DNA of 64,000 bases from Flintibacter sp. KGMB00164 (GTDB lineage Bacteria > Bacillota > Clostridia > Oscillospirales > Oscillospiraceae). Within the stretch, counting starts at the first letter, position 1. Every line of letters begins with the position of its first letter. A program made the position numbers and the translations under genes. Positions 35,940 to 44,481 of this stretch are shown piece by piece. Location of the stretch: positions 1,302,001 through 1,366,000 of the forward strand of contig NZ_CP044227.1 in the NCBI RefSeq assembly GCF_008727735.1. The letters are read 5' to 3'. Under the pieces are notes generated by a model that worked only from the letters and a program-made list of their open reading frames with translations, had not been told where the DNA came from and did no database searches.

Positions 35940-38900
35940 GGGACACCTCCAGTACATTGGGCTCCAGCGCATCCAGCAGCAGATCCCACAGCAGGTTCCG
36001 CTTGCCCAGGGCCTCCACGTAGCGTACAGCTATCTGTGGACGCACGATCTCATTTAGCAGTTCCCTGCACCGGATAGATACCGCCTCCCGGTAGTGTTGG
36101 GAGTTTCGCTTGCTAAGATACGCCTCCATCAAATCGTTAAATACAGTTGAGTCTCCAGGACGGTGCAGCTGCCGCTTCTTGTGCTGCTCATTCTCCTGCA
36201 GAATATCACTGAGCAAATCACTTAAAATGCGATATCCACCGCTGCGGAAATCGGAAAACAGGTCAAACAATGGTTCAAACTCTGGAAGCCAGGTGAGAAG
36301 GAAGTGCATTCTCTGTTCTTCTGTCAGAAATTGCCACTTAGAATTATCCAACGCTGCCCAGATTTCCTCCACTCGTTCCGGAGGCAGCTTTCCAAGTTGG
36401 GCGTACAGCTCGTCCGTGTCCCAAAACTCCTCCTGCCCTCGGGCAAAGAGAATTCGTTCTATATCGCTCTTTCGTTTCTTTTCCTTGGGTTCGACCCGGC
36501 AGGCCCGGATGCGGGACAGGCAGGCTTCATAGTTGCTCAAAAGTGCAGAGACTCGTTTCAAAATCTCCTGATCGAGAAGATCTTTCCATTCTGGCTCCTG
36601 GGCAAAGGTAAAAAGTTCATAGTCCTTTGCCGGTTTTGATTTGATGGCCGGCGTGTGCTTTCCTAACTGTAGAGCCAGGTAGGGGAGTCGCTCCAGATTG
36701 GAGTCCACCTTATCCCAGTCGATTTTTTCAAAAAAGGCTTTCATACGCTGCTGGTGGGTAGGCTCATACCAAGCCCGACGTGTCTCCTCCGATTCCTCCA
36801 CCAGATTTTTATACTGCAGGAAGGGTGTCCGTTCCACCCGCCGCTCCTTCAGGTACTCGTCCAAGTCTGGGCGGATTCCGCTCTTGGCAGAATCAATCTC
36901 CAGCCCAGTCAGGATAGCCAGTACCTCTGTCTCCTCCTGAAGACGTTTGCGTTCCTGGGCATCGGAATTTTCATTGTAGGCGATGATGCTGCGATCCAGG
37001 GCAGCGTTGCAGATCTGTCCCACCCGTGAGGAGAAGGTACCCCGTACCACTTCAAACCGAGCCTCCCAGTCATCCGCGTTCCGAATCAGGGGCTCTGCTG
37101 AAGGGATCATCAGTAGCGGGATATTTGCCTCGTTGGAAAGCGCGTCATCCGCAGCGTGGCGAGATGCCTCATAGTTCCGGCGGACACACTCATTCAGAAT
37201 GGGATCGGCGATGGTCTTGATCATATCCCCGTCATAGTCTGCACCGCCCAGGCGCTCTGCGGCCAGCATGGTGGAGTCCACCATAACAAGATCCGTCAGA
37301 TGGTGAAAGAATGTGTGACGATACTGCCTCTTCTCTTTTTTCGCGTCGTAGAAAGAGAGTTGCAGTTCCTCGTTTCTGGCAATGTGCGGGTTGCGCAGCA
37401 GAGTACAGGTTTCTCCATGAGAATATGCTGCGCCAGGCGCGTAGAAAGCACTGACAGCGAAGCGGAAACTTTTTGTTATTTCGTAGTATGCCTTGTCTCC
37501 TTTCTTCTTCGGCACCGATTCCAGCAGAAAACTAACGAAATCCAATAGATCCCCAGAGAGAAAGCGGTTGTCACCGGCCACAATCAGCCGGCCCAGAGCA
37601 TAGTTTTTCAAAATCTGTTCTGCCCTGGCATCCAACTCCTGTTGATAGATGGGCTCGCCGATCATGCGTGGATTCTTGCGCAGTATTTCTCCCAGCAGGT
37701 GATCCCGATTTTTGCGGAAAGGCAGGATGCCCCAGCGGTTCATGCGTTTCAGAAAGTATTCCTGTTGGAAATCCTTATTAGCCCGGAAATTGTAGTAGGC
37801 CACCTCAGTCTGTTTGGTGAGCCAATTCCGACTGTCCTCTTCCGGACTGTGATCCCAGCCGTCAGGAAGATCCCTGGGGCGGAATTCATCCTCTCGGATT
37901 GAAATGGTATTCAAAAACTGATAGTTCAGTTCGGTGTGCGTTTCTGGTTTCACCTTGCTGACATTGGTGATGTACAAAGCGTGGCGGTAGCGCCGGAAGG
38001 TATCCCAGTAGTCCTCCCAGGTCATCCCGCTGTCTTTCAGCCAGCCAAAGCCCTTGAACATACTCTTGGTGAGGATGATGTCCACATCCTTGATGTTATG
38101 CTCCTGTCCCCAGATATCGGTGATGGTTTTCTGGCCACAGAGGTTCAGAATCCAGTGGAAGTTTACTTGGTGCACCATTCCCTTGATATAGGGCAGGCGG
38201 ATCTGAAAAGAGGTGTGTACAGTGCCGCCGCAAAATGCCCGGTCTACCACCTTCGCATATCGTTTGGAAATGAGGCCCTCCCCATCAAAACAAGTGATGG
38301 GAACATCCATCCGCCGCTCCACCCGGTGATACTTCCGGGTGCTGTCCTGCGTGCCGTCATCCTCCACGGTGATGACCGGAACATCCCTGGTTGTTACCAC
38401 CGGATTGTCCACCACGATGACGCGATGGGGCTTATCGATATTGATCCCGTCCAGCCGCACGCCGCTGGAGAGCATCAATCCGTTGTAGGCATAGAGTTTG
38501 CTGAGTTGGCAGTCGCCGATGGTCATGTCCATCTGGATGCGGCGGCGCACATGGTGGTACACATCCTCGCGAAGAAAAGACAGTTTGCTTTGGCGGCTCA
38601 TGCTGTTGGAACGCTCGAAGGCGAGATAGCGGCGCATCCCAGAGCCCAGATCTAAACACACACCCTCCGGGCGAAACATGTCCCGAGCCTTCTCCTGACG
38701 AGCGAGTTGCCGTGGCCGCATACTATCACGATCAAAAATCCCGGAGAAATCCATGTAGAAAATCACGTCGGATAATCCCTCAATGAGCCGATCATCTGTC
38801 GGTTCCGAAAAGTCGTCTCCTTGAAGAACACACATGATCTGGAAAAACAATGCATTGCCGTCCTGCTCGTGAAGCGCGGAAAAACTCCTACACTTTTCTG

Positions 38901-39006
38901 TGGCTGCCCGGTCAAGAGCAAAATGCCACTGGCCACTTTCATGAGTAGCATAGCTCATCACCGACCGAGCGGACAGTTCATAAATACGGTATTTATTCTG
39001 GGGCAT
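35929..39006 (-). CDS. RNAi-type RNA-dependent RNA polymerase-like protein (two-barrel, QDE-1 class)
   Basis: A 1025-residue protein; ATG 39006 has GGAGGTGAT six bases upstream. Motifs match the cellular RdRP/QDE-1 family, in order: DGEGLIS at 241-247 (family pattern DGxGxIS), SFQIR...KGMV at 266-278 (family SxFQIR...KGVV, with the barrel-1 lysine at 275), GDNRFLSGD near 475, a LLRNPHIARNE segment near 536-546 (like NPCLHPGD of RdRPs and NRAPTLHR of RNAP beta'), and GADYDGDM at 588-595, the metal-binding DxDGD triad. Bacterial RNAP beta' has NADFDGD at the equivalent place, but length and the DGxGxIS/SFQIR motifs fit the single-chain RdRP class better. Template (RNA or DNA) is not known; the SP-beta homologue YonO, about half this length, uses DNA. 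It is the first gene of a two-gene operon placed between defence genes and element 2. Confidence 0.82.
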   Translation of the reverse strand: MPQNKYRIYELSARSVMSYATHESGQWHFALDRAATEKCRSFSALHEQDGNALFFQIMCVLQGDDFSEPTDDRLIEGLSDVIFYMDFSGIFDRDSMRPRQLARQEKARDMFRPEGVCLDLGSGMRRYLAFERSNSMSRQSKLSFLREDVYHHVRRRIQMDMTIGDCQLSKLYAYNGLMLSSGVRLDGINIDKPHRVIVVDNPVVTTRDVPVITVEDDGTQDSTRKYHRVERRMDVPITCFDGEGLISKRYAKVVDRAFCGGTVHTSFQIRLPYIKGMVHQVNFHWILNLCGQKTITDIWGQEHNIKDVDIILTKSMFKGFGWLKDSGMTWEDYWDTFRRYRHALYITNVSKVKPETHTELNYQFLNTISIREDEFRPRDLPDGWDHSPEEDSRNWLTKQTEVAYYNFRANKDFQQEYFLKRMNRWGILPFRKNRDHLLGEILRKNPRMIGEPIYQQELDARAEQILKNYALGRLIVAGDNRFLSGDLLDFVSFLLESVPKKKGDKAYYEITKSFRFAVSAFYAPGAAYSHGETCTLLRNPHIARNEELQLSFYDAKKEKRQYRHTFFHHLTDLVMVDSTMLAAERLGGADYDGDMIKTIADPILNECVRRNYEASRHAADDALSNEANIPLLMIPSAEPLIRNADDWEARFEVVRGTFSSRVGQICNAALDRSIIAYNENSDAQERKRLQEETEVLAILTGLEIDSAKSGIRPDLDEYLKERRVERTPFLQYKNLVEESEETRRAWYEPTHQQRMKAFFEKIDWDKVDSNLERLPYLALQLGKHTPAIKSKPAKDYELFTFAQEPEWKDLLDQEILKRVSALLSNYEACLSRIRACRVEPKEKKRKSDIERILFARGQEEFWDTDELYAQLGKLPPERVEEIWAALDNSKWQFLTEEQRMHFLLTWLPEFEPLFDLFSDFRSGGYRILSDLLSDILQENEQHKKRQLHRPGDSTVFNDLMEAYLSKRNSQHYREAVSIRCRELLNEIVRPQIAVRYVEALGKRNLLWDLLLDALEPNVLEVSHAE

Positions 39007-39072
39007 CTTATCACCTCCCAGTTTTTTCTATTCTATCACAGAGCAAAACCGAAAAATGCTATATAGACACTG

Positions 39073-39104
39073 CTCCCACAAATTTTGTGGGGGCGTTTTA
39101 TTTT
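39073..39104 (+). terminator. Hairpin with T-rich tail ahead of element 2 excisionase
   Basis: CCCAC(AAATTTT)GTGGG, extendable by CT/GG pairs, followed by GTTTTATTTT, 27 bases before the excisionase start. Same position as the element 1 hairpin at 11430, though the sequences differ. Confidence 0.6.
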
Positions 39105-39130
39105 GTGATGACGAAGGAGGAAAAGAAGAT

Positions 39131-39340
39131 ATGAAAGTCTCAAATATTCGGTCCTATGCTGACCTGCCACTGTTTCTCAACGCAAATCTGGTGGCGCAGG
39201 TGCTGGGTGTGTCCATCTCTACCGCCTACGAGGTGATGCACGAACCCAACTTCCCGACACTTCGTGTGGGCAGCCGCATGGTGGTTCCGAAAGAAAAGTT
39301 TATTCAGTGGGCGGAGGAACAGTCTGGAGGTGCAAAATGA
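39131..39340 (+). CDS. Excisionase-like helix-turn-helix protein (element 2)
   Basis: A 69-residue protein; ATG 39131 with GGAGG upstream. Near-identical in fold and wording to the element 1 protein: DLPLFLNANLVAQVLGVSIS, then RVGSRMVVPKEKFIQW. It overlaps the next gene (ATGA). Probably an element regulator or directionality factor. Confidence 0.78.
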   Translation: MKVSNIRSYADLPLFLNANLVAQVLGVSISTAYEVMHEPNFPTLRVGSRMVVPKEKFIQWAEEQSGGAK

Positions 39341-39789
39341 GAAAGCAGAGCTGGACCAAGCGGGATCCCATCAAAAACTATTTCCCGCTACCTAACGAGA
39401 TCTATGATCTGAAGTTGTCCCGCGGTGCCATTGCCGTCTACAGTTATCTGCTTCGACGGGAGGACCGCAAGACGTATCAGTGTCTGCTCAGTTATCGGGA
39501 GATCGGAGAAAGTGTAGGGATGTGCGTGACAACAGTGCGAAAATATGTTGCGGAGTTGGAAGAGCGGTCACTCATCCGCACGGAGCGCACCACTGTCACC
39601 AACAAGGATGGCCGCAAGCAAAATGGCCGTCTGCGTTACTACATCTTACCGATTCAGATGTCCATTAATCAGTACTATGGGCGTCAGATGGATATGGCTG
39701 ACCTAGCATTGGAACAGCAGAAGGCAAAGCAGCGCATGGATGCGCTGGAGAGAAAGGAAGGTGCAAACTATGTTGATGCGAATTCTTAA
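39337..39789 (+). CDS. Winged-helix protein (element 2)
   Basis: A 150-residue protein overlapping the excisionase stop. It matches the second half of the 225-residue element 1 protein: YFPLPNEIYD, a helix-turn-helix SYREIGESVGMCVTTVRKYV, a wing with TNKDGRKQNGRLRYYILPIQ. It lacks the N-terminal helix-turn-helix of the element 1 copy. Its C-terminus is a Glu/Gln-rich helix. Likely DNA-binding regulator or replication-associated factor. Confidence 0.68.
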   Translation: MRKQSWTKRDPIKNYFPLPNEIYDLKLSRGAIAVYSYLLRREDRKTYQCLLSYREIGESVGMCVTTVRKYVAELEERSLIRTERTTVTNKDGRKQNGRLRYYILPIQMSINQYYGRQMDMADLALEQQKAKQRMDALERKEGANYVDANS

Positions 39790-40141
39790 CAGCCTGATCG
39801 AGCATACGCCTGTGCTCGCCGCCCGGCGCACAGTAAAAACAAAGTGGTACATCATCAATCGATACAATGAAAGTCATAATGATACCATGGATGAAAGTGC
39901 AGTGATGCTGTTTCTCTGTGATGAACAACGCGGCAATCTCACTGAGGAGCAGCGGACCTTTGCGAAAGAGAAGAAAGCAGAAGTACACAGCAGTTTTTCT
40001 CTTAGCGTATTTGAACTCATTCTGTACCAGGTCATGTACAGCCTTCATCTGGTATCTGGCCCGGAAGACTTCGCCGCTGTCTTTTCCAAATCAAAAAGCG
40101 GTGAGACCAGCCGCCAGATTCCCCCGTGTAACGGCCTGTGA
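39770..40141 (+). CDS. Hypothetical protein (element 2)
   Basis: A 123-residue protein; ATG 39770 follows AAAGGAAGG and overlaps the end of the winged-helix gene by 20 bases. Residues 30-95 look structured (KWYIINRYNESHNDTMDES..., then SVFELILYQVMYSLHL). No counterpart in element 1, no recognised family. Its C-terminus runs into the candidate oriT hairpin region, so the final residues may not be conserved. Confidence 0.5.
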   Translation: MLMRILNSLIEHTPVLAARRTVKTKWYIINRYNESHNDTMDESAVMLFLCDEQRGNLTEEQRTFAKEKKAEVHSSFSLSVFELILYQVMYSLHLVSGPEDFAAVFSKSKSGETSRQIPPCNGL

Positions 40142-40320
40142 GGGGCTGTGTGCCCTCCTTGGGGGCAGGGCAGAGTCCCTGCCCCACCGAGGGTTTTCGG
40201 GGCAAATTTGGGCCGGATTTTTGGGGGTGAAAGTGCGAACGAAAAAAAAGCAGGCAGAAAGGACCGGCGTCGTTCTGCCGCCTGTCCGCCCACAAATGCC
40301 CGCAGTGCGGGCATTTCACG
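40137..40320 (+). other. Candidate origin of transfer (oriT), element 2
   Basis: The gene-poor stretch 40142-40451 holds the same two hairpins as element 1: GGGGCAGGG/CCCTGCCCC with loop CAGAGT (40162-40185) and AAATGCCCGC/GCGGGCATTT with loop AGT (40294-40316), in the same order before an RHH gene. Conservation of both loops in two diverged elements points to a functional DNA structure, most likely a transfer origin. Confidence 0.5.
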
Positions 40321-40451
40321 GGTTTTTCTTAGGCGTCGTTCCTGGAATTTTCAAAGCGCCGTGCCCCCTTTTTCACCCCAAATCCGGCCTGTTCCTTAGT
40401 GCCGCAAGGCTTTCCCTTGACGCTTTTCGGAAAATGGAGGAGGAATTCGAT

Positions 40452-40853
40452 ATGATTGAGAACGGTAAGAACCGCCATACCGTGTGGCTGACGGACGAGG
40501 CCTGGAACATGGTCGGCGGGGAATATAAAGCGGATGGCTGCTCCACGCAGAATGAGTATATCGAAAAGGCAATCCGCTTCTATACCGGCTACCGCAAAAC
40601 CGATCGCAACGAACGCTACCTCACCGACGCAATCTCTGAAGTGCTGGAGAAACGATTGGGCGCGCTGGGTGATCGCATTGGAAAACTGCTGTTCAAAATG
40701 GCGGTGGAAGAGTCCATGATGATGCGCCTACTGGCGATGGACGAGAGTCTCACATTCCCTGAACTGGAACACCTGCGCAAGTGGGCTATCCAAACCGTGC
40801 GGAACACAGATGGCGGATTGAACTTCGATGACATCCTCAGGATCCAGCAGTAA
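40452..40853 (+). CDS. Ribbon-helix-helix mobilization accessory protein (element 2)
   Basis: A 133-residue protein; ATG 40452 follows GGAGGA. The N-terminal strand (HTVWLTDEAWNMV) and helix (STQNEYIEKAIRFYTGYR) match the ribbon-helix-helix accessory type, as at 12677-13096, with shared C-terminal layout (LLFKMAVEESMMMRLLA). In element 1 the relaxase gene overlaps this gene; here it is followed by only 191 non-coding bases and then the small protein, so the relaxase is missing. Confidence 0.68.
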   Translation: MIENGKNRHTVWLTDEAWNMVGGEYKADGCSTQNEYIEKAIRFYTGYRKTDRNERYLTDAISEVLEKRLGALGDRIGKLLFKMAVEESMMMRLLAMDESLTFPELEHLRKWAIQTVRNTDGGLNFDDILRIQQ

Positions 40854-41044
40854 GTGTGTGTCGTGCTTCGTACACAGTGATCCAGATGCGCAAAGTCGGT
40901 GCAGGCGTATTAAAATCTGACATACCAAAACAAAGATAAAAACCTCTTCGCAATCGCAAAATCTTTCTGAAAAAGTTTCAAATAAGGTCTGGATATTGTA
41001 AAGAGGTTCGGGTATTGTGTGTTGCTGATAGGAGGCGATGCGCA

Positions 41045-41350
41045 ATGAACGACTACATGAGAGCACTGCACCAGCGGTTCTTTCGGGAGCCGGATGTGTC
41101 AGAGTTGGAAGAAGATATCGAGAACACCCGTCAGGAAGTGCGGGACTGCCTGGACAAGATGCAGCGCCGCAGGCTCATGCATCTGGTGGACTCGCAGAAT
41201 CTGCTGAAAGAAGAAATCTCTCTGGCCAGTTTCACCGCCGGGTTCAAACTGGCTTGGGGACTGAGTAAGGAATTGGAGGCAGACGGTCTGTACTCCTTCG
41301 ATGAGGAGGAGACAGAATGCGTCTGCCGCAGAATGGAACAGGAGGAGTGA
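41045..41350 (+). CDS. Small helical protein (element 2), possibly DUF6809
   Basis: A 101-residue protein highly similar to the 103-residue element 1 copy; ATG 41045 follows GGAGGCG. The conserved leader (41006-41027) is shared as well. It ends five bases before the zinc-ribbon gene, which element 1 lacks. Function unknown. Confidence 0.7.
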   Translation: MNDYMRALHQRFFREPDVSELEEDIENTRQEVRDCLDKMQRRRLMHLVDSQNLLKEEISLASFTAGFKLAWGLSKELEADGLYSFDEEETECVCRRMEQEE

Positions 41351-41355
41351 TCGAG

Positions 41356-41559
41356 ATGACAAATCGACTTCCCATTCAGCGGTGCCAGTACTGTGGGTGC
41401 GAGGACATCGGTCTTGGCTGGCAGCACGGCGAAGCGCTGGTCACATTCAAGAAACACGGAATGCTGGGCAACCGACTGCGGTATCTGATCTGCCGCCGCT
41501 GCGGTGCAGTGCTCTACCAGTATGTGGCGGAGCCTTACAAGTATCCTCCTGTGAAATAG
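41356..41559 (+). CDS. Zinc-ribbon small protein (element 2)
   Basis: A 67-residue protein with two Cys pairs (CQYCGC near residue 10 and CRRCGA near 47), the usual four-cysteine zinc ribbon. ATG 41356 follows GGAGGAG. It sits between the small helical protein and the first recombinase and has no counterpart in element 1. DNA or protein binding is likely, function unknown. Confidence 0.65.
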   Translation: MTNRLPIQRCQYCGCEDIGLGWQHGEALVTFKKHGMLGNRLRYLICRRCGAVLYQYVAEPYKYPPVK

Positions 41560-41612
41560 TCTGCACAGTAACCGCACAACAAATGAAACGGAACGATTGG
41601 AGGTGAAACAAT

Positions 41613-42815
41613 ATGGCAAAGAGAAGACCATCGGGAGACGGCATGGTGCGCAAACGGGAGGATGGCCGCTGGGAAGGCCGCATCGTGGTGGGCCACAAGG
41701 CAAGCGGCGAGCCCATCTTCCGATATGTGCTGGCCAAAACCCAGAAAGAACTGTTGGCCAAGCTCCACCGTGATATGGATATCTATCAGGATGCACAGCT
41801 CACCGAGGACAGCCGTATGACTCTGGGCGAGTGGCTGGATCGTTGGATGGAGGAGTACGGTGCCGTTACCCTGCGGCCCAACACCCTGCGCAGCTACGAG
41901 CAGTACATCCGGTGCTATGTGAAGCCCTATCTGGGCGGCAAGATTGTCTCACGGGTCACACGGCTGGACATTCAAAAGTTGTATCGGAAGCTGAAGAAAG
42001 AGGGTCGCGTCCACGACCACCCGGAGTATGGGCACGAACTGTCGGACAGCATGGTACTCCGCATTCACGCTATGCTCCATCGCTGCCTCAAAGATGCGGA
42101 GCGGGATCACATCGTCCCCTATAACCCAACGGACGGCGTCAAGCTGCCCAAGAGCAACTACAAACCAAAGCAGGTTCTCGACCGTGAGCAGATGGATGCC
42201 TTTCTGGCGGCAGTGGACAAGAATGAAATCTGGCGAGACTTCTTCTACACGGAGTTGACCACCGGCCTGCGTCGAGGTGAGATCTGCGGTCTCATGTGGA
42301 GGGACTTCGATGAGAACGCTGGGACGCTGAAAATCCTCCGCTCGGTGAATGTACCTAAGCGGGGTGAACTGGAGATCGGCGAGACCAAGACTGAGAGGGG
42401 CAGACGCACCATCCGTCTGCCCCCCAGTACTGTCCAGCGATTAAAGGAGAGGAAAAAACACGCCATCAGTCAGTGGATCTTCCCGGAACCGCTGGCTCCG
42501 GAGAAGCCGGTGCGTCCCAGCGCCGCCTACTACTGGATGAAGGTGCTGCTGAAAGAGGCGGGACTGCCTCACATCAGGTTCCATGATTTGCGCCACACCT
42601 TCGCCACTCATGCCCTGGCCAGCGGTGTGGATGCCAAGACTCTCTCCGGCATCCTGGGACATACCAACGCATCGTTCACGCTTGATACCTACACCCATGT
42701 GACGCCGGACATGCAGAGAGCCGCCAGCGATGTAGTTGGCGGCTTTCTCAAAAATCTATTGGGAGAGGAGTTGAACCCATGGCAAGGAAACGAAAAAGTG
42801 GAACCGGCACCATAA
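41613..42815 (+). CDS. Tyrosine recombinase/integrase A (element 2)
   Basis: A 400-residue protein; ATG 41613 follows GGAGGTG. It opens with the same RRPSGDGMVRKREDGRWEGR segment as the element 1 integrase A. Catalytic motifs TGLRRGEICGL, HDLRHTFATHAL and GHTNASFTLDTYTH are intact. The core-binding domain differs more from the element 1 copy, consistent with a different target site. It overlaps integrase B by 37 bases. Confidence 0.92.
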   Translation: MAKRRPSGDGMVRKREDGRWEGRIVVGHKASGEPIFRYVLAKTQKELLAKLHRDMDIYQDAQLTEDSRMTLGEWLDRWMEEYGAVTLRPNTLRSYEQYIRCYVKPYLGGKIVSRVTRLDIQKLYRKLKKEGRVHDHPEYGHELSDSMVLRIHAMLHRCLKDAERDHIVPYNPTDGVKLPKSNYKPKQVLDREQMDAFLAAVDKNEIWRDFFYTELTTGLRRGEICGLMWRDFDENAGTLKILRSVNVPKRGELEIGETKTERGRRTIRLPPSTVQRLKERKKHAISQWIFPEPLAPEKPVRPSAAYYWMKVLLKEAGLPHIRFHDLRHTFATHALASGVDAKTLSGILGHTNASFTLDTYTHVTPDMQRAASDVVGGFLKNLLGEELNPWQGNEKVEPAP

Positions 42816-44350
42816 GGCAGCGCAAGGATGGCCGCTGGGAAGGCCGGGCTGTGGTGGGCTATGACGACAAGGGTCTGCCCAAAACGAAAAATGTGCTGGC
42901 CAAGACCAAGCACGAGTGCCAGGAAAAGCTGACCAAGCTGATGGAAACAGTGGGACACACCAAGTCCGAGAAGATCTGCGCCGATATGCCCTTCGGAGAG
43001 TGGATGGATTTCTGGTATCAGACTTACATCAAGTCCGGTCTCCGTCCCGCCACGCAGAACACTTATGAGAGTACCATCTATCAGCATATCATCCCGCAGC
43101 TGGGCAAGATTCCGCTGTGCCAGTTGACCCAGAAGGACCTCCAGCAGTTTTACGCCCACCTGAAAAAGGAGGGACGGCTCGTTCGCACAGAACAATATGG
43201 AAAGGGCCTGTCCGATCGGATGGTGCGAATGTGTCACGCCAAATGTCGGGCATCGCTGGATCAGGCGGTGCAGGAAAATCTGATCCGAACCAATCCCGCG
43301 GTAGACTGCAAGCTTCCGCCCAAGCGAAGCCGGGAGATGCAAGTGCTGTCCCGCCAGGAACTCCAGCGATTTCTTATTCAGGCCAAGGCGGACGGATACT
43401 TTGAGCTGTTCCTGCTGGACTTATCTACTGGCCTTCGCCGGGGAGAACTGCTGGCCCTCCAATGGTCCGACCTGGATCTGGATACCGGAACGCTGTCTGT
43501 GACCAAACAGGTCTATGAGGTAAATGGAAAGATGCAGCTGAGTGTTCCCAAGACAAAAGCCTCTATCCGCAAGTTGGTGCTGCCGCCTGCCGTGGTGGAG
43601 GTGTTCCGGGAATACCGAAAAACAACAAAGTCCCGGTGGTTGTTTCCCTCTCCGAAGAATTTGGATATGCCGCTCACACCTGGCTCCATGCTCCGTCGGC
43701 TCCATATCATTCTGGAGCGGGCCGGGTGCAAGCAAATCAGATTTCACGATCTGCGTCATACCTTTGCCACCATGGCGCTGGAGAATGGCATGGACATCAA
43801 GACACTCTCCGCCATGCTGGGCCACGTGTCGGCGGCGACAACGTTGGATATCTACACCCACATCACCAGTGACATGTTGAACGAAGCCGCCGCCAAGATC
43901 GACCGAGGCCTGGGCAATGAGGTGGCGGAGGACTCTACTGAGGCAAATCCGCTCACCGACTTCCAGCCAGTCATGAGGCGCACCCGAAAGCCGGGAACTG
44001 GCTGCATCTCCCAGATCAACGACCACCTCTTTGAGGGGCGCTACTCGCCCACCTGGCCAGACGGCACCAAGCACTCCAAATGCGTCTACGCCCATACCCG
44101 TGAAGAGTGTGAGGAGAAGCTGAAGGTGCTCATCCAACAGCTGAATGCCGAACGGAAGGCAATCCTGGACCGGCTACGAGGGATCCCATCACCTGAGAAA
44201 CTCACCAAGAAGCAGCGGCAAATCTGGGAGTATATGAAAATTTACCCCGACGAGACGAATTACAGTACCATTGCCAAGGGGGCCAAGGTGACTCGGCACA
44301 CGGTAGCCAAGTGGTACGAGATGATTCGAAAGATGCTGGGATTCAGGTAA
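42779..44350 (+). CDS. Tyrosine recombinase/integrase B with C-terminal extension (element 2)
   Basis: A 523-residue protein, about 115 residues longer than its element 1 counterpart. Residues 1-400 are a full integrase: RKDGRWEGRAVVG, TGLRRGELLAL, HDLRHTFATMAL, GHVSAATTLDIYTH. The extension carries a second arm-binding-like segment (TGCISQINDHLFEGRYSP, then CVYAHTREECEEKLKVLI) and a final helix-turn-helix (TNYSTIAKGAKVTRHTVAKWYEMI). It resembles a fusion with a duplicated N-terminal arm domain plus a DNA-binding domain, perhaps for extra arm sites. Confidence 0.9.
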   Translation: MARKRKSGTGTIRQRKDGRWEGRAVVGYDDKGLPKTKNVLAKTKHECQEKLTKLMETVGHTKSEKICADMPFGEWMDFWYQTYIKSGLRPATQNTYESTIYQHIIPQLGKIPLCQLTQKDLQQFYAHLKKEGRLVRTEQYGKGLSDRMVRMCHAKCRASLDQAVQENLIRTNPAVDCKLPPKRSREMQVLSRQELQRFLIQAKADGYFELFLLDLSTGLRRGELLALQWSDLDLDTGTLSVTKQVYEVNGKMQLSVPKTKASIRKLVLPPAVVEVFREYRKTTKSRWLFPSPKNLDMPLTPGSMLRRLHIILERAGCKQIRFHDLRHTFATMALENGMDIKTLSAMLGHVSAATTLDIYTHITSDMLNEAAAKIDRGLGNEVAEDSTEANPLTDFQPVMRRTRKPGTGCISQINDHLFEGRYSPTWPDGTKHSKCVYAHTREECEEKLKVLIQQLNAERKAILDRLRGIPSPEKLTKKQRQIWEYMKIYPDETNYSTIAKGAKVTRHTVAKWYEMIRKMLGFR

Positions 44351-44481
44351 AGAAACAATCCTGTCAGTCAGTGTGCGGAATGTTCCTATCGGAAAAGCGA
44401 CACTGCCGCCGACAATGAACACGCCGTATTGTCCCTGTCTGTTTGCCCCAAATGAAATATAAATTTCTGAGGTGATGTGCT

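Noticed and set aside
36110-38655. Several plus-strand frames up to 239 codons opposite the RdRP-like gene
   Set aside because: They overlap the motif-bearing minus-strand gene, lack ribosome sites and show no domain.
35929-39006. Interpretation as an RNA polymerase beta' subunit
   Set aside because: Although DYDGD fits, length, the DGxGxIS and SFQIR...KG motifs and the absence of zinc-binding and bridge-helix signatures fit the single-chain RdRP class better.
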